Assembly: GCA_945885345.1 (NCBI GenBank)
Contig: CAMCYP010000001.1
Coordinates: 124,001 to 188,000 of the forward strand
Direction of reading: 5' to 3'
DNA: 64,000 nt
DNA from: Bordetella parapertussis
Lineage (GTDB): Bacteria > Pseudomonadota > Gammaproteobacteria > Burkholderiales > SG8-41
The position numbers and the translations under genes are program-made. Shown here piece after piece: positions 17,694 to 25,873 of this stretch; the stretch's first letter is position 1; every line of letters begins with the position of its first letter. The notes beneath the pieces are model-generated. The model searched no databases and had not been told where the DNA came from. It saw nothing but the letters and a program-made list of their open reading frames with translations.

Positions 17694-18218
17694 ATGAAAT
17701 ACTCGCTCGGCGAACGCAAAGTCATCTGCAAGGGCGAGTATTGGATCGCCCCCAACGCCATTGTCATCGGCAGCGTGACGCTAGAAAACAACGCCAGCAT
17801 CTGGTGGAACTGCGTGCTGCGCAGCGACAACGAAACCATCACCATCGGCGAAAACGCCCAGGTGCAGGACGGTTCGGTACTGCATGCTGATCCTGGCTTT
17901 CCGCTGACCCTGGAAAAAAACGTCAGCGTTGGCCACATGGCCATGCTGCACGGCTGCACCATCGGCGAAGGCAGCCTGGTCGGCATCGGCGCCGTCATCC
18001 TCAATGGCGCAAAAATCGGCAAGAACTGCCTGATCGGCGCCCGCGCCTTCATCGGCGAAGGCAAGGAGATTCCCGATGGTTCGATGGTGCTGGGCATGCC
18101 GGGCAAGGTCGTGCGCCAGCTTTCTCCCGAGGAAATCGAACGCATCAATCGCATCTCCGCACACTACGTGCAGAACTCCAGGCGTTACCGCACCGAACTG
18201 AAATCCGACGGATCCTGA
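17694..18218 (+). CDS. Gamma carbonic anhydrase family protein (YrdA/PaaY-like)
   Basis: A 174-residue left-handed beta-helix protein built from hexapeptide repeats ([42 protein letters not shown]). Candidate metal ligands are the His in VLHADPG and the two His of [10 protein letters not shown], arranged as in gamma-class carbonic anhydrases. Members may hydrate CO2 or act as thioesterases (PaaY); the sequence alone does not decide. It directly follows the GGT gene (11 nt) and precedes a small conserved-looking gene, so a short operon is likely. Confidence 0.88.
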   Translation: MKYSLGERKVICKGEYWIAPNAIVIGSVTLENNASIWWNCVLRSDNETITIGENAQVQDGSVLHADPGFPLTLEKNVSVGHMAMLHGCTIGEGSLVGIGAVILNGAKIGKNCLIGARAFIGEGKEIPDGSMVLGMPGKVVRQLSPEEIERINRISAHYVQNSRRYRTELKSDGS

Positions 18219-18242
18219 GCGCTACACAACCGGAGTGCACAC

Positions 18243-18473
18243 ATGGCCGGCATGACCAAGTTCGGATTCAGGATCAGGACCCGCGGCGGCATGGTGGTGG
18301 AAAACCTGATGGTACAGGCGCGCGACCGGGATGAAGCAGAGAACCGGATACGCCAGATCTACCAGCACTGCGAAATCCTCGACTGCAACACCCTCACCCC
18401 GGACAGCCGCGGCGATGGCGTGGATCTGGAAAGCATGATCTCGCTGATCAGCAAACAGGAAGAACCGCGCTAG
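18243..18473 (+). CDS. Small hypothetical protein, 76 residues
   Basis: A small soluble protein beginning MAGMTKFGFRIRTRGGMVVE, with a charged helix (ARDRDEAENRIRQIY) and a Cys pair in QHCEILDCN. The mix of beta-strand and helix suggests a compact alpha/beta fold. It has a clear GGAG ribosome site 8 nt before ATG and lies 24 nt after the carbonic anhydrase gene on the same strand. I recognise no family or function. Confidence 0.7.
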   Translation: MAGMTKFGFRIRTRGGMVVENLMVQARDRDEAENRIRQIYQHCEILDCNTLTPDSRGDGVDLESMISLISKQEEPR

Positions 18474-18495
18474 CCGGTCGCCCGGCAACTACAAT

Positions 18496-19395
18496 CTAGG
18501 TGCCGGCGCGCCGCGTCTGCACCAGTTTCAGGCTGGCAGCGACGCCGCGCTGTGCCGTCGTCTCCTGCTTTGCAGCCAGCGCCGTACGGGCCCCCGGCGG
18601 CGGCGTCCGCACTCCGGGTTTGGCCTCGCGCTCGGCAAGACGGATAAAACCGGACACCATCAATTCTTCCAGCAGATCGGTGTAATCCCGCGCACCTCGA
18701 CTCGCGGGCGCGTGCTCGAACACGTCCTGGTTGGAGGCCGGGCTCTCGGCGATACTGACGTTTTCGGCAATGCGCGTGGCACAGACTTCATCGCCGTAGC
18801 GTGTGCGCAACTGGCGCTCAATATCCGCCGACATCCGGCGCCGCGGGTCATAGCGGGTAATCAGGTAACGCCGCGGCACACGCCGCTTCAGCACCTGCTC
18901 CAGCGCTTTCAGCGTGCGCTCCATCTGGATGGCACCCTTCATCGCCAGGTAATCCGTTGAAATCGGGATAATCACACCGTCGGCGGCAAACACGCTGCCC
19001 AGCGACAGCACGCCCAGCATGGGACAGGCATCCATCAGCACCGGGCGCTCCGCGGGTTCGCGATCCAGCGCGGCCGCCAGCCGGCCGAGTATCGCAGGCC
19101 CCTTGCCGAACTGGCTGTCGACTTTGGACAACTCAATGTGCGAAGGCACCAGTTTCCAGCCGTTGCGCGTGCCGCAGGTCAGTGACACCAGCGGCGCACC
19201 GTGCGCATACAGGCCGTAAATACTGGCTTCGGCGCGTGGCACTGTAATACCGCAGACGCTCGTCAGGTGGGCCTGCGGATCCAGATCGATGACCAGCGGA
19301 TCAGCCCCGCGCCGCGCCAGCAGCCCGGCTAGGTTCAAGGTCGTTGTCGTTTTGCCGACGCCACCTTTCTGATTGAACACGGCGATACGCGCCAC
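18496..19395 (-). CDS. ParA/Soj-family ATPase (orphan)
   Basis: A 299-residue deviant Walker-A ATPase: NQKGGVGKTTTTLNLAGLL (Lys10 and Lys15 of KGGVGKT), then VIDLDPQAHLTS and LMDACPMLGVLS for the A' and B motifs. The family positions chromosomes, plasmids or protein clusters by dimerising on DNA. No parB lies next to it, so it is an orphan and may have another cargo. The C-terminal 50 residues are Ala/Arg/Pro-rich and probably disordered. Its 5' side faces a palindrome-rich, AT-richer intergenic stretch. It converges on the 76-residue gene. Confidence 0.88.
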   Translation of the reverse strand: MARIAVFNQKGGVGKTTTTLNLAGLLARRGADPLVIDLDPQAHLTSVCGITVPRAEASIYGLYAHGAPLVSLTCGTRNGWKLVPSHIELSKVDSQFGKGPAILGRLAAALDREPAERPVLMDACPMLGVLSLGSVFAADGVIIPISTDYLAMKGAIQMERTLKALEQVLKRRVPRRYLITRYDPRRRMSADIERQLRTRYGDEVCATRIAENVSIAESPASNQDVFEHAPASRGARDYTDLLEELMVSGFIRLAEREAKPGVRTPPPGARTALAAKQETTAQRGVAASLKLVQTRRAGT

Positions 19396-19833
19396 TGAAA
19401 CCTCCGCAAGGTTACGACTGCACTAGCTGGGTGGGATCGCGCATTTTGCGCTGCCAATCAGCGAGTTGGCAACACATCATGCGATTCATGATGAGCTATC
19501 CGACACAAGCGACTGGCAAAGCAGAACTATCACATCACTACCGGATTGCCGGGGATCGAAAAAAATCATTAAAAAACAAATGGTTAATTAAATCGAAATC
19601 TCATCCACCGCTCTCCGCGCGACCATCATGCAATCTATTGCATGACATAGGCAGCGGCGCTCCCGTGAATCCCGAAGCCGCAAATCACAACCCCGGTTAA
19701 TCGTGACCCAGTACCGATTGCACCCACCTTTCTCAAAAAAAACAGCGGCACATCACGCCGGCCATGATCGCCAATGGCGACCGTTGCTGAATTCAGTTAT
19801 CCTCCACACCGAAATCACCGGGGAGATTTTGCA
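19396..19833. other. Palindrome-rich intergenic region upstream of the orphan parA
   Basis: No convincing gene is present; an 89-codon open frame at 19431-19700 lacks a ribosome site and family-like features. The stretch is locally AT-rich (19558-19600) and contains several inverted repeats: GCCAA/TTGGC (19453-19470), ATCATG/CATGAT (19476-19492), a 20-bp palindrome (19626-19645) and TCGCC/GGCGA (19768-19780). None matches the chromosomal parS consensus. Confidence 0.6.
19626..19645. promoter_or_regulatory. 20-bp palindrome, candidate operator or partition site
   Basis: TCATGCAAT and ATTGCATGA form 9-bp perfect arms around a CT centre. A related ATCATG-N5-CATGAT repeat sits 134 bp closer to parA. 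The function is inferred from symmetry and position only. Confidence 0.4.
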
Positions 19834-19974
19834 ATGGCTTTTTATGCGTTTTATGTAATTGCAGCCATCGTGCTGATTCTGCACTTTACGGGCTGGCTGA
19901 AGCGCAACCGGCTTGAGTGGCTGGTCTTGGTCATGGCCGTTGCCGTATTCCCCGTGGTGATTTTCCTGCGCTGA
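19834..19974 (+). CDS. Small two-helix membrane protein, 46 residues
   Basis: The frame begins MAFYAFYVIAAIVLILHF and ends AVAVFPVVIFLR. Two hydrophobic helices (about 2-18 and 29-45) are joined by a short basic loop (LKRNRLEW), so it should be an inner-membrane hairpin. A strong GGGGAG ribosome site lies 8 nt before the ATG at 19834, which supports translation. The same frame continues upstream to 19774, but that part is soluble-looking and lacks a ribosome site. The function is unknown. Confidence 0.6.
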   Translation: MAFYAFYVIAAIVLILHFTGWLKRNRLEWLVLVMAVAVFPVVIFLR

Positions 19975-19979
19975 CACGT

Positions 19980-20126
19980 TTGCTCCAGCCCGTTGGCCAG
20001 CAGCATCACCACCAGTATTCGCGCAAAAGTCTCGCTATCGATCCGATTGTCGAGCCCTGCAAACAGCCACGGCCCGGCCAGGACACCGATGATGGTCGAC
20101 GACAATCCATTTAAGATGGAACCCGC
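19980..20126 (-). pseudogene. C-terminal remnant of a second TauE/SafE permease
   Basis: The minus-strand frame between stop codons encodes a fragment such as TIIGVLAGPWLFAGLDNRID followed by FARILVVMLLANGLEQT. That pattern resembles the last helices of TauE/SafE proteins (GxxLGxxLxxRID..FRRIVxxLLLxSGL). No start codon or upstream helices remain, and the preceding in-frame codon is a stop. It lies immediately downstream of the intact TauE/SafE gene, so it may be the tail of a decayed paralogue or of a recombined copy. Confidence 0.5.
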
Positions 20127-20143
20127 TCAGGTCGAACATCGCA

Positions 20144-20890
20144 TCACTTGAACATCAATGTCGCACCACTGAGCAGCAAGACGACACCCACGGCGCGGTT
20201 GAACGCGACAGGATTGAAGCGGCGCACCACACGGGCGCCCAGCCATGAACCGATGACCACCATCGGCAGCGCCGCTGCCAGCAACAACAGTGTATGCCCG
20301 TCATACAAACCCAGCGTCGCGTAGCCGGCGATGCGCGTCAGTCCCTGGAACAGCATCACGGTAGTGATGGTCACGCGAAAGGCATCTTTGCCGAGCCGCG
20401 CTGAATTCAGGTAAATCACGTACACCGGCCCCGCAGCGCCGCCGAACAACGAGCCGACGATGCCCGCCGCAAAACTCGTCACCGCCGCCACCGGCAGCAT
20501 CCAGCGCGGCGGTATCTGCGGCGTGCGTCCGGCAAAAACCATCACGTACAGTGCATAAAGCACGACAAACACGCCGAGCGCCCGCGCCAGTGGTTGCGGA
20601 TCAAACAGCGTCAGCAGGTAAATGCCGAGAAATACACCCGCGAGGCTGCCGGGCAAGATGCGCCAGATCTCGCGCCAGGCGATATGGCGCCAGTCGGTGA
20701 TGCCATGACCGACCGAGGACAGCATGTTAAGCACGGTGACCACCGGCACGGTCACCGGCAACGGAAAAACCAGCGCGAGCAGCGGCACTGCAATCGCGCC
20801 GCCGCCGAATCCGGCCCCGCCGCGCACCGCAAACGCCACAGTCACCACCGCCACGCAGAACGCCATCTGCAGGATACTCAATTGCTCCAT
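20144..20890 (-). CDS. Sulfite exporter TauE/SafE family protein
   Basis: A 248-residue polytopic membrane protein with about eight hydrophobic segments and the family N-terminal motif RGGAGFGGGAIAVPLLAL. TauE/SafE proteins move sulfite, sulfoacetate or other small organic anions. The ATG at 20890 overlaps the stop of the MFS gene upstream (ATGA), so the two are translationally coupled. An upstream extension to 21049 would run inside the MFS gene and is rejected. The substrate is unknown. Confidence 0.88.
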   Translation of the reverse strand: MEQLSILQMAFCVAVVTVAFAVRGGAGFGGGAIAVPLLALVFPLPVTVPVVTVLNMLSSVGHGITDWRHIAWREIWRILPGSLAGVFLGIYLLTLFDPQPLARALGVFVVLYALYVMVFAGRTPQIPPRWMLPVAAVTSFAAGIVGSLFGGAAGPVYVIYLNSARLGKDAFRVTITTVMLFQGLTRIAGYATLGLYDGHTLLLLAAALPMVVIGSWLGARVVRRFNPVAFNRAVGVVLLLSGATLMFK

Positions 20891-22089
20891 CAGGCCTCCC
20901 GGTGTTCCGCGCGCACGGCAACCGCGGCAAGCGCGGCGCTCGCCATGGCCACTACGGTGAGCACGCCGAATGTCGTTGTGTAACTGCCGATCCAGCGATA
21001 AGTCGCCGCAAACAATGCCGGACCGACGAGAATACCGGCAAAAATCCATACCATCATGCCGCCGGTCACCACGCTGACCATGCCCGGTGGACTGAGGCGG
21101 GCAATCTGCGCGTGCATCACACCATTCCAGCCGTAGGCCACGATGCCGAACAGCACATAAAACGCCGCCAGTGCCGGCACCGGCCAGTTTGCGGAAATAA
21201 AGGCGCTTGCCACACAGCCCGCAGCCGCGATCAGGCTGGTCGCCACCAGCACGGCAATCGCCCGGCCGCTGCGATCAGCGAGCCAGCCGAATACCAGTCG
21301 CCCCGCCATCCCCGCCACCTGCACCAGTGACAGCATCGCGCCTGCAGCCACCAGCCCGTAACCGGCCTCCTGCACCAGCAGGTTCACGGTAAAACTGCCG
21401 ATGCACAATTGCACGAAGGAAAAGAAAAATCCCGCCATCGCCAGATAGCGCAGCGTCGCGTAACGCCACATCACCACCACGCCGGTCAACATATTGGTCT
21501 GCGCCGCGGCGCGGGGGTTGCGGTCATCGTCCCAGTCTTTGCGCCAGCGCTCCAGCAGCAGCGCGCCGGCCACCGAATACAGCAACACCGCCAGCAGCGA
21601 CACACGCCAGCTGAACGCCACGGTGAGCACCGGCGCGATCAGCGCGATGGTTGCCCAGCCCAGCGGCACGCCGGTCTGCTTGATCGAAAATATCAGGTTG
21701 CGATGCTGCGGCGGACCGAAACGGAACAGCAGGTGCGCTGCGCCGGCAGCAGCCAGCGCCGTGCTGGCACCCGCAAGTATTGCCACCAGTGGCATCACGT
21801 ACAGATGTCCACTCAGTCCGACAAGCATTGCCAGGGCAGCGAACCAAAGCGAACACTGCATGGCCCTGCAGGCGCCCCAGCGCAGCACCACGGTCCCGAC
21901 AAAACCCGACATCAGCATCGCGGCACCAAACAGGATGCTCATCTGGTACCCGACATACGAGGCATCGACATCGAGCATTTTCGCCAGATGCGGCGCGATC
22001 ACCGGAAAAATCGCAATGCCCATTGCCGAAGCGATCTGCGCCGCCGTCGTCACCAGCACCACGACCGTAATCGGGGGTGGCGCAATCAT
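20890..22089 (-). CDS. MFS transporter
   Basis: A 399-residue major facilitator carrier with 12 hydrophobic segments. The N-terminal part (IFPVIAPHLAKMLDVDASYVG) and the middle-loop motif NLIFSIKQTGVPLG are shared with the MFS proteins at 22132 and 37681, so the three are paralogues. It lies 42 nt after the 22132 gene on the same strand and is coupled to tauE/safE by an ATGA overlap. The likely role is import or export of a small organic anion; direction and substrate are unknown. Confidence 0.88.
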   Translation of the reverse strand: MIAPPPITVVVLVTTAAQIASAMGIAIFPVIAPHLAKMLDVDASYVGYQMSILFGAAMLMSGFVGTVVLRWGACRAMQCSLWFAALAMLVGLSGHLYVMPLVAILAGASTALAAAGAAHLLFRFGPPQHRNLIFSIKQTGVPLGWATIALIAPVLTVAFSWRVSLLAVLLYSVAGALLLERWRKDWDDDRNPRAAAQTNMLTGVVVMWRYATLRYLAMAGFFFSFVQLCIGSFTVNLLVQEAGYGLVAAGAMLSLVQVAGMAGRLVFGWLADRSGRAIAVLVATSLIAAAGCVASAFISANWPVPALAAFYVLFGIVAYGWNGVMHAQIARLSPPGMVSVVTGGMMVWIFAGILVGPALFAATYRWIGSYTTTFGVLTVVAMASAALAAVAVRAEHREA

Positions 22090-22131
22090 CGCGCACCATT
22101 CCGTGCCGCGCCCGTGGCATGCGTCATGCGT

Positions 22132-23340
22132 TCAACGATCACGCGGCGCCACCCGCTGCGCCATCAGCAGCAGGCCGAAAGCGGCAATGGCGGAGACAGT
22201 CACCAGCAGGAAAGTATTGCCGTAACTGCCGATGCCGCCGTAAGCGGCGGCAAACGCCGCAGGCCCGATCAGCACGCCGGCAAACACAAAGAAAGTGGTC
22301 CCTGCGGCCACCACGCTGGCCATCCCCGGCGGACTGAGGCGCGCCGCTTCTGCATGGAAAACGCCGTTCCAGCCCACGGCGGTCACGCCAATCACAAAAA
22401 ACAATAAATAGATCAATAGCTTATTCCATCCTGGATCAAAGAATACCAGCGCCAGCGTGGAAACAATGGTGATCACGCAGATGATCATCAGCACGGTCAG
22501 GCTACTGCCGAGGCGGTCAGCCAGCCAACCCCAGCAGATGCGCGAGGCCGAACCGCCAACCTGTACCACTGACAACATCACCCCCGCTTCCACCAATCCC
22601 ATGCTGCCTTCGGCCACCAGATAAATTACCGTGAAACTCAACACACAGCGCTGGATGCCGGAAAAAATCATCGCCACCAGTGAAATCCAGCGCAGGCTGG
22701 CCTGCTGCCATACCAGCGGCACCCCGCCGAACGCCGCCTGTTCGCCACGCCCGGCGATGCCCCGATCGCCGTCCCATTGCGCGCGATAACCCTGGATAAA
22801 AATCAGCAGTCCGGCAATCAGCACCACAATCATCACCAGCGACCAGTGAAAACCGTAATGCACGGCAATTGCCGGTGCGGTCAGCGAGGTAATCACGCCG
22901 CCTACCGGCACACCGGTCTGCTTGATCGAAAACATGATGTTGCGACGCTGCGGTGGCGTATAAGTCACCAGCATGTGCGCTGCCGCCGAGTTGATCACGC
23001 CCATGCCCATGCCGATGAATACCGAACCCAGCGCAATCGCAGTGATGTACGGCAAGGCAAACAGCAGCAGGCCGGCGGCGCAACACAGGATGGACAACTG
23101 CGTGGTACGCGCGGCGCCGAAACGCAGTACTGCGTTGCCGCCGAACATGGTTGCCAGCGTGGCCGCACCGAAAGTCAGACTGACCTGATAACCGATCAGG
23201 ATCGGGCTGACACCCAGGGATTCGGCGAGTTTCGGCGCAATTGTCGGTAACAGGATGTTCGACATCGCCACGACCATCTGGGCCAGGGTCGCAACGGCGA
23301 CAACGACCCATGGGCCGGGCAGGACAACGGCTTTGTTCAA
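22132..23340 (-). CDS. MFS transporter
   Basis: A 402-residue, 12-segment carrier of the same subfamily as its downstream neighbour (motifs ILLPTIAPKLAESLGVSP and NIMFSIKQTGVPVGG). It is the first gene of a three-gene minus-strand operon (MFS, MFS, TauE/SafE) that is divergent from the GntR regulator at 23512. The 171-bp gap between them holds two candidate operators, so the regulator may control this transporter set. The substrate is unknown. Confidence 0.88.
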   Translation of the reverse strand: MNKAVVLPGPWVVVAVATLAQMVVAMSNILLPTIAPKLAESLGVSPILIGYQVSLTFGAATLATMFGGNAVLRFGAARTTQLSILCCAAGLLLFALPYITAIALGSVFIGMGMGVINSAAAHMLVTYTPPQRRNIMFSIKQTGVPVGGVITSLTAPAIAVHYGFHWSLVMIVVLIAGLLIFIQGYRAQWDGDRGIAGRGEQAAFGGVPLVWQQASLRWISLVAMIFSGIQRCVLSFTVIYLVAEGSMGLVEAGVMLSVVQVGGSASRICWGWLADRLGSSLTVLMIICVITIVSTLALVFFDPGWNKLLIYLLFFVIGVTAVGWNGVFHAEAARLSPPGMASVVAAGTTFFVFAGVLIGPAAFAAAYGGIGSYGNTFLLVTVSAIAAFGLLLMAQRVAPRDR

Positions 23341-23424
23341 GACAGTTCTTCTTGGTTATTCTTGTGATGCAGGCAAACCTGCACTGCGGGAGTAGCTGCA
23401 TTGTGGTGACTGCGGCAATACGAT

Positions 23425-23454
23425 GCAAGACGCATTTTCACGATGCGGTCTTGC
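23425..23454. promoter_or_regulatory. Imperfect inverted repeat between MFS and GntR genes
   Basis: GCAAGACGCA (23425-23434) faces TGCGGTCTTGC (23444-23454). The arms match except for a one-base bulge. It lies in the divergent promoter region and is a candidate regulator site or leader hairpin for the MFS operon. Confidence 0.4.
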
Positions 23455-23474
23455 GGCGGCCGCAACTGCCGCAT

Positions 23475-23484
23475 TGACATGTCA
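23475..23484. promoter_or_regulatory. TGACATGTCA palindrome, candidate GntR operator
   Basis: This is a perfect 10-bp palindrome, 27 nt before the start of the GntR/FCD regulator. FCD-type GntR proteins bind short palindromes near their own promoters. Inferred from symmetry and position. Confidence 0.4.
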
Positions 23485-23511
23485 GAGATCATTTACTAAG
23501 ATTTCAGAAGC

Positions 23512-24213
23512 ATGACCACCGCCCCCGCAAAAACCATCCCGCTGCTCAGCGACCGCGCCTACGAACGCATCAAGCACGACATCATCTGCTGCCTGTTCGC
23601 CCCGGGCACCGAGGTCTCCGAAGCGCAGTTGTGCGCGCAGTACAAGCTCGGCAAGGCCCCCGTACGCATGGCCCTGTCGCGGCTTGCGCACGACGGCCTG
23701 GTGCGCGCCATCCCCCGCCGCGGCTACATGGTGACCCCGGTCACGCTGCAGGACATCCACGACGTCTTCGAACTGCGGCTGATGCTGGAACCGGTGGCAG
23801 CACGCATGGCGGCAGGCCGCGTCGACGCACAACGGCTGCGCATGCTGGATGACGTCTGCCGCGAGGGCTACCAGACCGGCAATGCCAAAAGCACGGCGCG
23901 TTTCCTCGATGCCAACAAGGCTTTCCACGTCACCATTGCGCAGGCGGCAGGCAATGCCCGGCTTGCCGGCGCCATCGAACAACTGCTCGACGAAATGACC
24001 CGGCTGCTGCACCTCGGACTGGGTTCGCGCAACCGCACCCAGGAAATGCAGCACGAACACCGCACGCTGGTCAAAGCCCTGGGGCGGGGCGACGGCGACA
24101 CAGCGGCCAACATCTGCCGCGAACAGATCGAAGCCGCACGCAGCATGGTGCTCAGCGCCATACTCGCCAGCAAATCGGTGATGAACCTGCCGATCACGGC
24201 GGACAGCAAATGA
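23512..24213 (+). CDS. GntR family transcriptional regulator (FCD domain)
   Basis: A 233-residue repressor or activator. The winged helix (about 10-75) has the family pattern YERIKHDIICCLFAPGTEVS and LGKAPVRMALSRLAHDGLV. The FCD ligand domain (about 84-222) carries conserved acidic and His positions for a metal (LRLMLEPVAARMA, ANKAFHVTIAQAAGN). FCD regulators usually sense small carboxylates. It overlaps the following cupin gene (ATGA) and precedes the catabolic operon at 24839, so it may control that operon and the divergent MFS set; this is inferred. Confidence 0.9.
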   Translation: MTTAPAKTIPLLSDRAYERIKHDIICCLFAPGTEVSEAQLCAQYKLGKAPVRMALSRLAHDGLVRAIPRRGYMVTPVTLQDIHDVFELRLMLEPVAARMAAGRVDAQRLRMLDDVCREGYQTGNAKSTARFLDANKAFHVTIAQAAGNARLAGAIEQLLDEMTRLLHLGLGSRNRTQEMQHEHRTLVKALGRGDGDTAANICREQIEAARSMVLSAILASKSVMNLPITADSK

Positions 24214-24716
24214 GCGCCCCACTGCATCGCCTTGTTGAACGCATGAATGCAGCAGTAGCCGCCCCTGCTGACGAATTGCCTGCGCTGGTAACTGCAGCCC
24301 TCAAAGAATCCGTGGCCCGCCCGGACTGGCTGACGGCGGAACAGTGCCGCCCCAGTCACGACCATTACACGCGTCACGTAATCTACGGCGACCCGAACGG
24401 CCGCTACACCATCGTCGCCATCGTCTGGGGTGCCCGGCAACGCAGCCCCATCCATGCCCACCATACCTGGTGCGGTGTCGGCGTCTACCGCGGAAAAATC
24501 AACGAAGCACTGTACCGCGAGAATGCTGACGGCGGTCCGCCGGTGTTATCGAACATCGCCATGCGCGGTGCCGGCACCCTGAGTTTCGACCAGCCGAATG
24601 GCAGTATCCACCGCATCGCCAACAACGAAACCGATGCCGCGGTGTCCATCCATATCTATGGCGTGGATCGCGCCAAAATCACTACCGGCGTCAACCGTGT
24701 GCTGGGGTGGGCGTGA
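24210..24716 (+). CDS. Cysteine dioxygenase family protein (thiol dioxygenase-like cupin)
   Basis: A 168-residue single-cupin iron enzyme. The 3-His site can be seen: His82 and His84 in SPIHAHHTWCGVGVYRG and His134 in GSIHRIAN. The conserved HYTRHVIYGD element (52-61) also matches the family. Members oxidise a thiol such as cysteine or 3-mercaptopropionate to its sulfinate with O2. The substrate-contacting Arg and Tyr cannot be assigned with confidence, so the substrate is open. It is translationally coupled to the GntR gene. Confidence 0.85.
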   Translation: MSAPLHRLVERMNAAVAAPADELPALVTAALKESVARPDWLTAEQCRPSHDHYTRHVIYGDPNGRYTIVAIVWGARQRSPIHAHHTWCGVGVYRGKINEALYRENADGGPPVLSNIAMRGAGTLSFDQPNGSIHRIANNETDAAVSIHIYGVDRAKITTGVNRVLGWA

Positions 24717-24838
24717 ACACAGGAAAAACCGGATAATCCAAAGCATCGGACAATCAACAGGCAGCGTGCGTCGTTCGCGACCCGCTGCCGCGGCAGTTAA
24801 ACAACGCGTTTTAAATTACGATCAGACTGGAGAACGGC

Positions 24839-25843
24839 ATGAAAGCAGTAGTACTGCGGGAACACGGCGGCCTGGAAAAACTGGAATACGTAACGGATTT
24901 CCCGGATCCTGCCGTCATCGAAGGCCATGTGGTGATCCGCGTCGGCGCGACCTCGTTCAACTACCACGATGTGTTCACGGTGCGCGGCATGCCCGGCATC
25001 AAGGTGCCCTTCCCGATGATCATCGGCCTCGACATCGCCGGCGAAATTCTTGAAGTCGGTGCCGGCGTTTCGGGCTGGAAGCCCGGCGACCGCGTGCTGG
25101 TGAATCCGCTGAACAAGAAAAAAGGCCTGATGGGCGAAATGATGCACGGTGGCCTTGCCGAAAAATGCCTGGTCGCTGCCGATCAGTTGATCAAAATGCC
25201 GAATGACGTCAGTTTCGAACAGGCCGCCTCGCTGCCCGTCGCCTACGGCACCGCGCACCGCATGATCGTCACCCACAACACCATCAAAAAAGGCGACAAG
25301 GTACTGGTGCTTGGCGCCAGCGGCGGCGTCGGCACCGGCTGTGTGCTGCTCGCGAAGATGCTCGGCGCCGAAGTCATCGCCTGCGCATCCAGCGCGGACA
25401 AAATCCAGCGTCTGAAAGATCTCGGCGCCGATCACGTGATCAATTACAAGGAAACCGATTTTTCCAAATGGGCTGTCGAGAAATTCGGAAAACCGCAGCG
25501 GCGCAATTATGAAGGCGGCGTCGACGTGGTGATCAACTTCACCGGTGGCGACACCTGGGCGCCGTCTCTGAAATGCGTCAAGCGTGGCGGCAAGATCCTG
25601 GTCTGCGGCGCCACTGCAGGTTATGACCCCAAGGAAGACCTGCGTTACGTGTGGAGTTTCGAAATCCAGATCATCGGCTCCAACAGCTTCTACGACGAAA
25701 ACCTGAAAGCCCTGATGGATCTGATCCAGCAGGGCAAGATGAAACCGGTGATCGACGAGGTGATGCCGCTGAAGGACGCGGCAAAAGGCCTCAAACTGAT
25801 CGAAGACCGCGAAGTGTTCGGCAAAGTCATCATCAAACCGTAG
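24839..25843 (+). CDS. Zinc-independent alcohol dehydrogenase / quinone oxidoreductase-like MDR protein
   Basis: A 334-residue medium-chain reductase with a GroES-like N-terminus (VIRVGATSFNYHDVFTVRG) and an NADPH-binding Rossmann core (VLVLGASGGVGTGCVLLAK). The structural-zinc Cys cluster is absent, so it belongs with the quinone oxidoreductase and enoyl reductase branch. The start is ATG 24839 behind GGAGAACGGC. It is the first gene of an eleven-gene co-directional run, with a 122-nt leader for a promoter. It may reduce an enone or enoyl-CoA intermediate, which is inference. Confidence 0.88.
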   Translation: MKAVVLREHGGLEKLEYVTDFPDPAVIEGHVVIRVGATSFNYHDVFTVRGMPGIKVPFPMIIGLDIAGEILEVGAGVSGWKPGDRVLVNPLNKKKGLMGEMMHGGLAEKCLVAADQLIKMPNDVSFEQAASLPVAYGTAHRMIVTHNTIKKGDKVLVLGASGGVGTGCVLLAKMLGAEVIACASSADKIQRLKDLGADHVINYKETDFSKWAVEKFGKPQRRNYEGGVDVVINFTGGDTWAPSLKCVKRGGKILVCGATAGYDPKEDLRYVWSFEIQIIGSNSFYDENLKALMDLIQQGKMKPVIDEVMPLKDAAKGLKLIEDREVFGKVIIKP

Positions 25844-25873
25844 GCAGCACCGCATTTCATTCTCATATATTCC

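Noticed and set aside
19476-19645. parS sites for the ParA protein
   Set aside because: The palindromes do not resemble the conserved chromosomal parS (TGTTTCACGTGAAACA) and no parB is present.
19431-19700. An 89-residue frame between parA and the small membrane protein
   Set aside because: No ribosome site, no recognisable features, and it spans the palindromes; left as intergenic.
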